A DNA stretch of 13,682 nt, from the NCBI GenBank assembly GCA_001275005.1, contig JWZX01002388.1, positions 1-13,682 of the forward strand. Direction: 5' to 3'. Positions within the stretch are counted from its first letter, which is position 1. Each line of letters opens with the position of its first letter. The position numbers were made by a program, and so were the translations under genes. Of this stretch, positions 1 to 8,569 are shown piece by piece. The notes under the pieces are model-generated. The model was not told the origin of the DNA. It worked only from the letters and a program-made list of their open reading frames with translations, and ran no database searches. The stretch is from Chrysochromulina tobinii. Lineage: Eukaryota; Haptophyta; Prymnesiales; Chrysochromulinaceae.

Positions 1-7
1 GCGGTAC

Positions 8-2556
8 GTGACCGATGACCGAGGAATGGAACTTCTTTTCAGGATAGACTTTTGCACGCTGTTGCGAAGATTTGAAAAGATTATTAGGCGAGGCCGCGAA
101 ACGCCTTCATCAGGTCGACGGGTGGAGTCTGGCGGGATGGCCCACAGAGACCTGGCTGCGCCCAACGTTCTGGTGCCTGCACCATCTGCCGCGGCTGATG
201 TTTTGACGGAAGCTGAGAATGGCAATCGTGCACGGACCGATTTAAGCAACAGCAAGCCGCTTCCGCAGCAGGCGGCGCCCGCTGGCAGCTCAAGTTTACA
301 AGTGACTTGCATGGAAGTGCCTGCGACCTTGAAGAGGAAGTCGAACTCTTCAAGGGCGTTGAAGAGGATGATGACCTGGAACTCAATAGAGGTGGCCAGT
401 GAACTCAGGGTCATCCGGAAAGTCAACTTTAAGCGGCCGCAGCTTTTGAAGAAACAGTTCATGATCATCGATCCACGCACAAGCAGATTCTATACAAGAT
501 GGTCCTGGCTGACGTCCTTTGCGCTCATCTTCACAGCCATCATGACGCCCGTGGAGGTGGGCTTCATGGACATCCCCGCTGACCGATGGGCTGACGGCCT
601 CTTCATCACCAACCGCTGCGTCGACATCATCTTCATCTTCGACTCGATCCTGCAATGCTTCATTATGTGCGCATCTCGCAGCTGTCGCCACGCCGTGGCG
701 CCACGGCCGCTGCTGCTGCCACGCCGTGCCGCCGCCGCTGCTGCCGTCCCCTCCCGATACAACTCTTCTCGCGATGTCGCGAACCATCCCGCGAGCCTAG
801 CCATCACGTGCAACCACTCGCCATGGTGCCACCTGCCGCGCATGCATCCTGTTCCATGGTGTGCCACCTGCCGCGCAGGTACCCGGATACGACTCGAAGC
901 AAATCCAGCTACCAGAGCCCCGATGGTGAGCACTGGGTGACAGATCGGCGCAAGATTGCGTGGCACTACGTGGCCAGCTTTTGGTTCATTGTGGACGTCC
1001 TCTCTATCGGCGTCTCCCTCTTCGACATCTTGGCGCCCACCAGCGGGCCACTCGCGAGCGTCAAGGGCTTCCGCGCCATTCGCGCGCTGCGGCTGATAAA
1101 GCTCATCCGCTTGGCAGGTCGCCTGGTCAATACGAGCCGCATCTTCAAGCGCTGGGAGCTGAAACTCTCCATCAACTACGGCGTGCTCTCTATCTCGATG
1201 ATCCTCCTCGGGCTCATCTACGCGTGTCATCTGTTCGCATGCGTGTGGGGGCTGCAAGCCTACTTCGACCCGCTGAACAGCTGGCTCGGCCCGCAACAGC
1301 AAGGGTACTGCGTCGAGTGGGACCCGACCACGCCCTGCCCAGATGGTCAGAGATGCGACGAGAACGGGTACAGCTGCTTGCAGCCTGTCACGCTGTACAT
1401 CCGAGCCTTCTATTTTGCCGTAACCACCGTCACCTCGACAGGGTACGGCGACGTGGCGGCGTCAAAGCTCAACGCGACCGAGAACCTGGTGTGCGCGGCG
1501 ATCCTGTACATCGGCGCCGTCTGCTTCGCGTACATCGTGGGCTCGTTTTTCGGGATCGTCGTGAGTCTCGCGCCCGAAAGGGCACAGTTCCGCACGGACC
1601 TGACCGAGCTCAACTTCCACATGGCGGCTGAGAACATCCCTCCCGAAATGCAGTACCGGCTGCGCGAATATATGCACTTGACGGTGCATCTGCGCCAGGG
1701 CGCGACGCGCGTCCGTCTGCTACAGCTGCTCTCGCCCGGGCTGGCCGGCGACTTCGCACTCAGGATGAACGAGCGCTGGCTCAAGAACGTGTGGTGGCTT
1801 GAGGGCATTGATGTGAAGCAGGACCGTGAGCTGCACATCATGCTGTGCCTCGAGCTGCGCGCGCAAGTCTTCCCGCACAAGGAGCCCGTGCCCCTCGGCT
1901 CGCTCTACGTCGTCTCCGGGCGCGGGCGCGCGCTCTACGCGGGGCGCGTGCTTGCGCTTGGCAACGCCTTCCGCACGGACGAGTTCCTCGAGGCTGCCGG
2001 CCTGCGCGCCGGCTTCCCCGTCATCGCCCTTTCCTACTTGATGACGTACTCGATCCTGGGCGAGCGGCTGCGCGAGATCATCCGCGAGTGCCCTCGGCGC
2101 ATCCGGCAGGTGATCAATAAGCACCAGCGCAACCTGACAATGCAGCGCACCGTCGTGCGCGCCGCAGAGGAAGAGTGCGCGCGTCGCGGCGTGCCCTTTT
2201 ACGGGCGCCCTCAATACATCTACGCGCGCGTCGGAAACGGGAACACCCTCAGCCTCGCGGCCGAGTCAGGCCTCACCAACGACTCCATGATCGCGTCCGA
2301 GGTTCTCAAGAGTTCGCAGAGGGAGTACATGCCTCATGAAGCTCGAGCACACCTCTCTCCGAAACCTTCGCCGCCCGCGAGCCCTCGGTTAGTGCCCGTC
2401 ACGGCGCCCACCCTCGGGGGCGATCGACCGCCCCTGGTGCCACTGGCCAAGAACGCATTCGAGCGCTTGCTTGAGCTCAAGCAGATGCAGGATGCTGGCC
2501 TCATCAGCCATGAGGAGTTCCATGGCAAGCGAAACCAAATCCTCGACGAGCTCTAA
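8..2556 (+). CDS. Voltage-gated K+ channel, EAG/CNG-like six-TM subunit with C-terminal SHOCT motif (5' end uncertain)
   Basis: Two exons, 8-666 and 879-2556, join in phase 2 (AT+G gives Met) and make about 778 residues counted from position 8. The frame is open to the window edge and the codon at 8 is GTG. The first in-frame ATG is at 26, another lies at 137, and the true start may be upstream. Seen: S1 about residues 165-187, S2 198-220, S3 250-271, an S4 with regularly spaced Arg/Lys (FRAIRALRLIKLIRLAGRL, 282-301), S5 319-345, a pore helix with filter TSTGYGD (405-411), and S6 423-448. A C-linker follows, then a region starting LYVVSGRGRALYAGRVLALG (about 540-625) that resembles the cyclic-nucleotide-binding homology domain of plant and protist channels. 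I do not see the usual phosphate-binding cassette, so ligand gating is doubtful. The last 40 residues match the SHOCT pattern (AFERLLELKQMQDAGLIS, then EEF and ILDEL). The GYGD filter predicts K+ selectivity. Probable role: voltage-dependent K+ flux as a tetramer. The family is secure; gating and membrane location are inferred. Confidence 0.9.
667..878 (+). other. Intron 1 of the K+ channel gene (212 nt, phase 2)
   Basis: The donor is AT|GTGCGC and the acceptor GCGCAG|GTACCC. Removing it joins the end of S2 (LQCFIM) to YPDTT...GEHWVTDRRKI, as expected between S2 and S3 of EAG/CNG channels. A 22-nt block (CCATGGTGCCACCTGCCGCG plus CA) at 821-842 recurs at 854-877 with a 2-nt insertion. Only the second copy ends in the CAG used as acceptor; the first reads CAT. 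GCTGCTGCC and CACGCCGTG blocks near 685-745 are also repeated. Confidence 0.82.
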
Positions 2557-2792
2557 CTCTCCAATTGGTGCTCTAATTGGAGCTCTAATCATGCGTGAGA
2601 ATCCATCGCGCGATCTCGAAGGTCGAGCTCGAGTGATCTCGAAGGTCGAGCTCTAATTCTCCAATTGGTGCACTAATCATGCGTGAGAATCCATCGCGCG
2701 TTGCGCGGCGGAGTGATCTCGAAGGTCGAGCTCGAGTGATCTCGAAGGTCGAGCTCGAGTGATCTCGAAGGCCGAGCTCGAGTGATCTCGAG
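2547..2792. repeat. Nested tandem repeats overlapping the channel stop codon
   Basis: There are two repeat orders. A long module beginning CGAGCTCTAA and ending CCATCGCGCG occurs at 2547-2612 and 2647-2700. The copies start exactly 100 bp apart, and the first carries about 12 extra bases. Between and after them lies a 23-bp unit, GATCTCGAAGGTCGAGCTCG plus AGT, at about 2612, 2635, 2714, 2737 and 2760, with a truncated unit ending near 2792. The first module includes the last Leu codon and TAA stop of the channel gene, so the duplication began in coding sequence. The units are rich in GAGCTC and CTCGAG palindromes. Confidence 0.9.
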
Positions 2793-3401
2793 CAACACAC
2801 ATGTCCCATGCGGTCGACTGGCTGGTCCTGGCGTACAAAACAGCCCCGCGGGGCTGACCATACCTCGAGACTCGATAAATGCTCCATGCCATAATCAGGT
2901 TTTGCACATATGTTCCGGATACAGCGGGAGCGGCGAATGCATGTGCGGGACCATGCGGTTGACGTTGCGTCCTGTGAGTCTCTTGTGGGTTACACCTGCG
3001 GTGTACGGTAGAGGCCCTCAGCGAGCGTCAACTCTCGCCATCGAGACGGGACGCACAGAGTAAAACGTATAGGATTTGAGTTGGTACCCACGCCAGGACG
3101 CAGGAGGTACTACTACTACTACTCCACTTAGATACGCACTTCTGACGTCTTACCGTCGACGAGGCGCGCCCGGGACATCGACATGGCCCGGGAAAAGCGT
3201 GTGTGACGTGAGTGCCGTATGACGTGTGAACAAGGCTCCATCACGACGTCGCGCACGAGCTGACTCCATGTACACACCAGTGACACGAGACACGACCCGC
3301 CAGGCACGACTCGGCTCCCGTCTCGCGGACAGACCGGACACATCGCGTGGCCATTCACGTATCCAAGTTCGACGTTGCCACGCCGATGTAACACACATAC
3401 A
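2793..3401. other. Convergent intergenic spacer, no gene recognised
   Basis: This lies between the 3' ends of the channel gene (+) and the E2 gene (-), so it should hold both 3' UTRs and terminators. Short open frames exist on both strands, for example + 2782-3063, but they show no recognisable domain or conserved motif. A (TAC)5 microsatellite is at 3108-3122. I see no RNA gene or mobile element. Confidence 0.6.
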
Positions 3402-4202
3402 CTAGACTACGACGGGAGGCTCTGTGCGTGACGGTGTGCGCGTGCTGCTCTCGCGCGCCCATGGGTATTGTAGGGCGTGCAACACCCACGAGACGGCGCT
3501 TGAGGCACAGTTGGCCGCGGTGGCCGCGCCTCGATGCTCCGCGTGACGCCCTGCAGAGGCCGAGCTCTGCGCCGAGATATGGGCCGAGATCGCAGAGGAA
3601 TACTTGGAAGCTCCGGCGATCATCTCGTGCACGCCGGCCGCTCTAGGGCCGGCGTCTGGCTCCGGCGGAGCTGCGTACACTTCCGTCCAGAACTTGGCTG
3701 TCTGTAGGAACTCATCGTGATGCTCCTTGTACTGCTTGGCAACGATCGCATCCTGCGGGTCGTCGGGTTCGGCCGCCGAGAGCAGCGCCTGGAGCGAGAT
3801 GAGCGCGGTCCGAATCGTGAGGGCAGGACTCCACTCGGTCTTCAAAATGTCGAGGCAGATGGCGCCGCTGTCGCTGCTGATGTTCGGGTGCCAGCACTTT
3901 GTGATGAATCTCATCTGCGACGGGTGCAGCAGCGCACGGTGGCGTCGGAAGTGCGCTTAGCTCGAGCACGCCCGGCGGCCGAGTCGGCATACCTTTGGCG
4001 GCTCGAATGGGTAATCGCTCGGCAGCGTAATATCGATGTCAAAGACGCCACCCTCGTATGGAGTCTGGATCGGCCCCTGGATCGTGCCCTTCAGATGCAA
4101 ATAGTCGTTCTCTGTCACCAACTCTGCCTTGATCCCAGAGGTCTCCGGGTCCTTGTTGCAGCCTTCGAGCTCCTTCTTGGCGCGGCGGAGATCCACCCCC
4201 AT
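3402..4202 (-). CDS. Ubiquitin-conjugating enzyme E2, UBE2K/UBC27 (E2-25K) type
   Basis: Two exons, 4202-3993 and 3914-3402, join in phase 0 and give 240 residues. The start is an ATG at 4202 (MGVDLRRAKKELEGC), which fits the first helix of the UBC fold. Seen: TPYEGGVF, then YPFEPPK at the splice junction, MRFITKCWHPN with the HPN motif at 79-81, and the catalytic cysteine at residue 90 in SGAICLDILK. SLQALLSAAEPDDPQDA and VAKQY follow, a signature of the UBE2K/UBC27 class. E2 enzymes of this class carry ubiquitin as a thioester and can build Lys48-linked chains in cytosol and nucleus. UBE2K normally ends in a UBA domain. Here the tail (about 150-240) is Ala/Ser-rich, and only the stretch GAATAANCASSAVSWVLHALQ minus its last residue faintly recalls a UBA helix. 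The UBA may be degenerate, lost, or hidden by an undetected intron. The 3' end is therefore less certain than the UBC core. Confidence 0.9.
3915..3992 (-). other. Intron of the E2 gene (78 nt, phase 0)
   Basis: On the minus strand the donor is CCAAAG|GTATGC and the acceptor TCGCAG|ATGAGA. It separates PFEPPK from MRFITK, which are contiguous in UBE2K homologues. Unlike most introns in the window it has no internal repeat and its downstream exon does not begin with GT. Confidence 0.88.
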
Positions 4203-4702
4203 AGCTTATGGTGCAACGCAGATGCCGTCCGTGCGCACAGAGCTTCTTCCCGAGCAGCCGAGAGAGAGGTTCCCCCACGAATTCTCCTCTCGACTTTGAC
4301 TGTCGATTTTGTCTGTGAATCCGGCAACTTGCCGGGCCGCTGAGAGGACGGTCGGAGCCAGCGTCTCTTCAGGGGGCCGCGACACATTCGATTCCGAATC
4401 GATGCTCGTTGCCCCTTGGCTCGCCCTTCTGGGGGCGGGTCGGCGGGCGCGCTCCCGCTCCCGCTCCCGAGTAAACCCCGAGCCTCAACATGGGTCTCGC
4501 CCCACTTTGACTTTCTCTTTTATGGCTGTTTCTCAGCTTTCCGCCTGCATCTGTCTCATTTCGAGAGTCCTGTATTGCTGTTCACGGTAGTGCCGTTTAC
4601 GTGTTGTGTGAATTCATAATGAAGTTCAAAACGGAGACTGCAAATACCCCAAAAATTGATTCGAAAAATCTAAGCTCGCTTGCACCATCCACATGCAGAT
4701 GC
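4203..4702. other. Intergenic region upstream of the E2 gene, no gene recognised
   Basis: This spacer lies between two minus-strand genes. It should contain the E2 promoter/5' UTR near 4203-4400 and the 3' UTR of the glycosyltransferase gene near 4600-4702. A short run of CTCCCG hexamers sits near 4449-4470. Composition is lower in GC toward 4500-4690. I see no RNA gene, mobile element or conserved coding frame. Confidence 0.6.
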
Positions 4703-6298
4703 TCAGCCGGTGCGATTGCCGCACTGGAAGCCTTGATTGGTAAGGTCGAAGTCGGCATCAGGTGCGCACATGGGCACCGCAGGCAGCGGGCTCACGCCAT
4801 CGTACGAAGGAGGCCGCCACCTTTTCTTCCATGCCGAAAAGTGGAAGCCCATGACCTCGAGCTTTCGCAGCGTGCGCGTGCGCAGGATGGCCCCCGGGTT
4901 GAGCAGGCACAGCGCGCACGATGTGACGCCGAATACCGGCACGATGTCGTTTGGGCAGACGCACGGCCCATCGCGCTCGAGCAGGAGGCTGCCCCCGCGC
5001 CATCGGAACACGACGCGCGCACCGTATGAGTCGATGGTCGGGAACGAGCGACCTCGGATCACAACAACGTCTTGCACAAGGAATTGCTGCGCCGGCACGA
5101 CACGGATCTCCGAGGCGAGGAGCATCTCCTGGAAGGCGACCATGACGCTCGGCGGCTCGACCACCCACTCGTCGAATCGGAAGTGCCTTGACGACGTGAC
5201 CACCTTTTCCCAATCAGGCACGCGGCGGAACGCTTGGAGCATCTTCGGGATGGAGCGGTAGATCATAAAGTTGGCGTCTGTGAGCGGAGACGGGAAGCGG
5301 CCGAGTGGCAGCATCATGTCGTCCTCGTCTCGCAACCGGGAGAGCTCAGCCGAGATGTTGCCCGGGAGCATGTCATGCTCGGTAATGCCAATGAACGTAT
5401 GGCGCGCGCTGAGCTCTGGGAAGAGGGCAGGCCACATCGGGACGAGGTCGCACAGCTTACGCGCCATCAGCGAGCCGGCACCAAACGTGTCCACCGATGG
5501 ATCATCCAGGATGTGACGGCGTATGCGCTGCCGCAGGCTCGCGAGATCAAACGGCAGCGAGTAGCAATTGGCACACTGCGACGTGTCGAGGCGGTCGCCC
5601 ACAAAGTAGAAGTCGACGCCAGCATTTGCGGACGCGGCGCGTAGGATGAAGCGCGTCCAGGGCGGCCACGTGCCAAGGTTTAAGTACAGGAGCCCCACTC
5701 GCGCTGCACGTGACGGCAGCCGCTGAAATGCAGTCGTCCAGTCGGGCAACGCAGTGTTGTGAGTGCGCACAACATCGTCGTCGCTGGTTACATCGTCCGT
5801 TGAGTTCACGGAACTCGGCTCGAACGGAATGACGCGCATGTAATTGAAAATATTGGAAGGCCTTCGTCTGCAAGCACCATTGTCTGTGGCATTTGCAAGT
5901 GCCCGGCGGCGGCCGCGCGCTTTTTCCTGGCGCGATGCGAGACTCGGCTCCGACACCTCTGGTCCACACCAGTTCCCCTTTTCGATTCTGCCCTGGCACT
6001 TGTGCAGCAGCAGACAAGTTGTGGGAGCTCCATTCATCCCACCGGTTTGGAACATGCCGCCTCGTTTGAAGCTGATGCCACCGCAGCCAGTGCGCAGCGA
6101 ATCGCATTTGGCTTTGCACGCCGAAAAAGATTGGTTGCCACTCGCTTGCAGTTCAGGCTGCACACCTGATCTTTGCGGCGAGCACATGGCTTGTAATGGC
6201 GCATATCTGTTCTCCAGAAGCGCGTAACCATCGTCCTGCGCTGCAATATGACTGCTGCATGTCGAGCATATCAGAAGCGCGAAGAGTCGCGCCCACAT
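4703..6298 (-). CDS. Secretory-pathway protein: PAN/Apple-like Cys-rich region plus DUF6625-type glycosyltransferase core
   Basis: An intronless ORF of 531 residues. The first in-frame ATG is at 6298 and gives a textbook signal sequence, MWARLFALLICSTCSSHIAA; the frame upstream offers only GTG. Residues about 35-120 hold a Cys pattern (CKAKCDSLRTGCGGISF, later CLLLHKC and NWCG) resembling PAN/Apple adhesion modules. A charged, low-complexity linker follows. The core, about residues 200-400, contains GLLYLNLGTWPPW, VDFYFVGD, YSLPFDLASLRQRI, ARKLCDLVPMWPALFPE, ITEHDMLPGNI and HFRFDEWVVE. This is the layout of the DUF6625 nucleotide-sugar transferase-like family, with E-H-D standing where a metal-binding D-x-D is usual. 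Several N-x-S/T sites support lumenal location. Likely role: glycan synthesis in the Golgi or at the cell surface, with the Cys-rich part aiding substrate binding. Donor and acceptor sugars cannot be told from sequence. The family call is by motif recall and moderately confident. Confidence 0.75.
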   Translation of the reverse strand: MWARLFALLICSTCSSHIAAQDDGYALLENRYAPLQAMCSPQRSGVQPELQASGNQSFSACKAKCDSLRTGCGGISFKRGGMFQTGGMNGAPTTCLLLHKCQGRIEKGNWCGPEVSEPSLASRQEKARGRRRALANATDNGACRRRPSNIFNYMRVIPFEPSSVNSTDDVTSDDDVVRTHNTALPDWTTAFQRLPSRAARVGLLYLNLGTWPPWTRFILRAASANAGVDFYFVGDRLDTSQCANCYSLPFDLASLRQRIRRHILDDPSVDTFGAGSLMARKLCDLVPMWPALFPELSARHTFIGITEHDMLPGNISAELSRLRDEDDMMLPLGRFPSPLTDANFMIYRSIPKMLQAFRRVPDWEKVVTSSRHFRFDEWVVEPPSVMVAFQEMLLASEIRVVPAQQFLVQDVVVIRGRSFPTIDSYGARVVFRWRGGSLLLERDGPCVCPNDIVPVFGVTSCALCLLNPGAILRTRTLRKLEVMGFHFSAWKKRWRPPSYDGVSPLPAVPMCAPDADFDLTNQGFQCGNRTG

Positions 6299-6672
6299 CG
6301 GACCCACCGCCACGCTCGACACGGCGCGTCGCTTCGCGGCAGTACGTAAACCTGACGAACCGGACTGGCAAATTTACGACTCCCCTGAGAGCCCGTTCTC
6401 TGGCATACTTTCATGAGCAACCTCAAGCAGGTCGCTTGGGGACTTGTTGCATCTGTCTTATTTGTTGTCTCCTTATGTTGTCTGCGCCTCCCGCGGTGTG
6501 TCTCCACGGGACCGGTGGCTGTGCGTCTTGCCGCGATGACGTGAATGTGAACAAGTGAAGAGAACGCCGTGCCCGAGCGACTACAATGTAAAGCGTGTTG
6601 TGGGGAAAGACGTGGGAAAGAGAGGTGTTAGCGACGAGCTGTGAGTGTGAGAGTGCTGGGCGCTTTGGCACA
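6299..6672. promoter_or_regulatory. Divergent intergenic region between the glycosyltransferase and Band-7 genes
   Basis: The two genes are transcribed away from each other across about 370 bp, so both promoters and 5' UTRs must lie here or overlap it. I see no clear TATA box or other core element and no tandem repeat. The A-rich stretch near 6541-6610 precedes the Band-7 start. The promoter role rests on gene layout only. Confidence 0.45.
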
Positions 6673-8122
6673 ATGTCGGACGATGAGTGTTTCGGGTTCC
6701 CGAGCGCAAACATGTATTGCGGCCTCTTCTCCGTCTTCGGGTTCATTATGCTCTTCGCCATGTCCTTGGACACGCTCGAGCCGGCCGAGTTCGGCATCGT
6801 GAAGAATGGATTCACCGGCTCCGTTGACCTAAACCCGGACAATGTGTACACTGGCGGGCGGTACTTCTTGTGGCCGCGGCACTACTTCCTCGTCTTCCCT
6901 CGCAACCTGCGCTCGCTCGAATTCGAGGAGGGCAACGACCGCCCTCCCATCCCTGCGCGCACCGGCCCCGATCCCGACGACCGCGAGTCGGGCGGCCAGC
7001 CCGTGAGCCTCTCGGTGGCCTTCCAGTACCAGCTGCAGAAGCGGAGCGTGCCGAACATCTACCAGACGTACGGCCTGGCGTGGGAGGCCTCGTACTTGCG
7101 CTTCGCGCAGCAGGCCATCACCAACGTCGCGCAGCAGTACGAGCCCAAGCAGTTTTGGAACCATCGGCGCCAGATTGAGCTGGCGATGCATCGGGCGGCG
7201 AATGAGACGATCTTCCAGCACGGCATGGCGACGGTCGCGAACCTGCAGCTGCTCAAGGTCGAGTTCAAGCAGAACTACGAGCAGACGATCATCAACATCC
7301 AGCTACAGGAACAGCTCAAGGTGTGACCCCGAGCGTCACGCGCTCGATCGACACGGATTGCCTCGGACTGCCTCGGATTGCCTCGGATTGCCTCGGATTG
7401 CCTCGGATTGCCTCGGATTGCCTCGGATTGCCTCGGATTGCCTCGGATTGCCTCGGATTGCGTCGGATTGCGTCTGATTGCGTCTGATTGCGTCTGATTG
7501 CGTCTGATTGCGTCTGATTGCGTCTGAAGAACCCCTCGGGTGGCCTCTCTCTGATCGCAGGTGACAAAGAACTACGCGCTCGACGTGACACGCGTGCTCA
7601 AGGAGGTGGACATCCTCCAGTCGCAGACCGAAGCCGAGATCGCTCTCATCTCGGCGACTGCGAAGTGCGATCTCCCTTGATTGCCCTTGATTAGACCGAA
7701 GCCGAGATCGCTCTCATCTCGGCGACTGCGAACGTGTCCCCCTGCAGACGCGAGGCGAGCGTGCTTGTCAACCAGGCGGAGGCCGACGCTCTCCAGCTAG
7801 AGCAATCCACCAAGGCACTCTGGTGCGCGGATGGGCTACTGATATGATGGCGCCACTGAGTTTCGTTCATGGGCTACGGGTGGCGCCACTGAGTTTCGTT
7901 AATGGGCTACTGATGGCGCCGCTGAGTTTCGTTATGAGTGCTTCTGGTTGGCAAGTTCTCCGCTGATTGCCCCCGATTGGCATGTTCTCCGGCAGGTACT
8001 CGAAGCTCAAGACGGCGCTCTCATGGAGCAACGAGGACTTCCTAAAGTACGTCAAGATCAAATCCCTCTCCGCGCAGCCCTCAGACACGATGGTCGTCGG
8101 CGTGAGCGCGATGGGCAATTAA
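6673..8122 (+). CDS. SPFH/Band-7 (prohibitin/stomatin-like) membrane protein, four exons
   Basis: Exons 6673-7320, 7561-7664, 7748-7822 and 7996-8122 join to 317 residues. The first in-frame ATG is at 6673 (MSDDECFGF). Residues 13-34 (MYCGLFSVFGFIMLFAMSLD) form a single N-terminal membrane anchor. The SPFH core follows: AEFGIVKNGFTGSVD, GGRYFLWPRHYFLVFPRNLR, VSLSVAFQYQLQ, NIYQTYG and the FAQQAITNVAQQYEPKQFW segment. Exons 2-4 supply the Ala/Glu/Gln-rich coiled coil (LQSQTEAEIALISATAK, then REASVLVNQAEADALQLEQ) and a C-terminal block, YSKLKTALSWSNEDFLKYVK and KSLSAQPSDTMVVG, seen in protist members of this family. Such proteins assemble rings or scaffolds at membranes. The organelle is unknown. 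Each intron was placed by restoring these conserved blocks. Intron 2 is the least certain, because an in-frame alternative through 7695-7748 also exists. Confidence 0.85.
7321..7560 (+). other. Intron 1 of the Band-7 gene (240 nt, phase 0) containing a 10-bp minisatellite
   Basis: The donor is CTCAAG|GTGTGA and the acceptor GATCGCAG|GTGACA. Splicing joins QLQEQLK to VTKNYALDV. Most of the intron is a tandem array (separate entry). The downstream exon begins GTGAC, nearly repeating the intron start GTGTGAC. Confidence 0.88.
7361..7530 (+). repeat. 10-bp intronic minisatellite, 17 units with ordered variants
   Basis: There are seventeen head-to-tail 10-bp units. Ten are CCTCGGATTG (the first reads CCTCGGACTG), then one CGTCGGATTG, then six CGTCTGATTG, the last ending CGTCTGAAGA. 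Variants are sorted by position rather than mixed, so the array grew by local unit-by-unit duplication after each substitution. The CTGATTG version carries a branch-point-like CTGAT. Confidence 0.95.
7665..7747 (+). other. Intron 2 of the Band-7 gene (83 nt, phase 2) containing a copy of the preceding exon end
   Basis: The donor is GCGAA|GTGCGA and the acceptor CCTGCAG|ACGCGA. Positions 7693-7732 repeat the 40 nt at 7625-7664 that end exon 2, offset by 68 nt. Homology continues into GTG on both sides (GCGAA-GTG versus GCGAAC-GTG). The roughly 25-nt filler between copies includes CCTTGATTGCCCTTGATTAG. Splicing out the copy yields an uninterrupted helix, SATAKREASVLVNQAEADA. Reading on through copy 2 is the alternative. 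Confidence 0.72.
7823..7995 (+). repeat. Intron 3 of the Band-7 gene (173 nt, phase 2) with about 33-bp repeats
   Basis: The donor is CTG|GTGCGC and the acceptor TCCGGCAG|GTACTC. TG+G restores Trp, giving STKALWYSKLKTAL. Three imperfect copies of a roughly 33-bp unit (ATGGGCTACTGATGGCGCC, then a block ending GAGTTTCGTTA) occupy about 7830-7935. The 3' part contains CTGATTGCCCCCGATTGG, related to the repeat seen in the other introns. Confidence 0.85.
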
Positions 8123-8569
8123 CGAAGCATGCACGACTTGACCTTTCGCGTTTCGTCGTTTGTCAGCCCACGTGCCCCTTTCCCCACACCAACGGCATGA
8201 CCAACGGGCGGTAGTCGTAAGTAACACACGCCATGCGGCGCGCGGGCAACGACCACGCGGGCTAGCGTACGTGCGGTGGGACCCAACTCCAAACGTCTAT
8301 GCTATCCTATGTGCGTGCAGCGTGGCGTTCAAACTTGTAAAAAATGTAATGGGCAGTATTCCCAAAATATAGGTGCTACAAAATATCGTATAAACATGAC
8401 ACAACATGCCGACGCGTTCCACGTGTGTCCCAGCTTCGTTCGCCTTCGAATGAATGTGACAACAAGTGAAGTAGTAGCGCCCGACCCCAAATTGTTCCCC
8501 AATTGCAAATGTCGCCCACGCACGCGGCCAAGCCCCACGCCACCCCCCCCCTTCACCCGGAAGCCACCG
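8123..8569. other. Convergent intergenic spacer, no gene recognised
   Basis: This holds the 3' flanks of the Band-7 gene (+) and the SET gene (-). There is a run of nine C at 8543-8551. No coding frame with recognisable motifs, RNA gene or mobile element was seen. Confidence 0.6.

Noticed and set aside
4-42. Possible very short intron (GTACGT...TTTTCAG) before the first channel ATG region
   Set aside because: Donor and acceptor look good, but 39 nt is very short and no upstream exon is visible to test the join; kept only as doubt about the 5' end.
490-1302. Minus-strand open frame (270 codons) across the channel gene
   Set aside because: It spans both channel exons and the intron in antisense, is charged and without domains; a shadow of the channel gene.
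2782-3063. Possible small gene of 93 codons on the plus strand
   Set aside because: It starts inside the tandem repeats, has no conserved motif and no support for a transcript.
3717-4343. Plus-strand open frame (208 codons) over the E2 gene
   Set aside because: It is antisense to both E2 exons and the intron, with no family resemblance.
7361-7530. 10-bp array as a CRISPR or centromeric/telomeric repeat
   Set aside because: It has no spacers, is confined to one intron, and the unit does not match known telomere repeats.
7665-7694. A 30-nt intron GT...TAG leaving the duplicated Band-7 segment as a new exon
   Set aside because: The join puts the second copy out of frame and the intron would be implausibly small.
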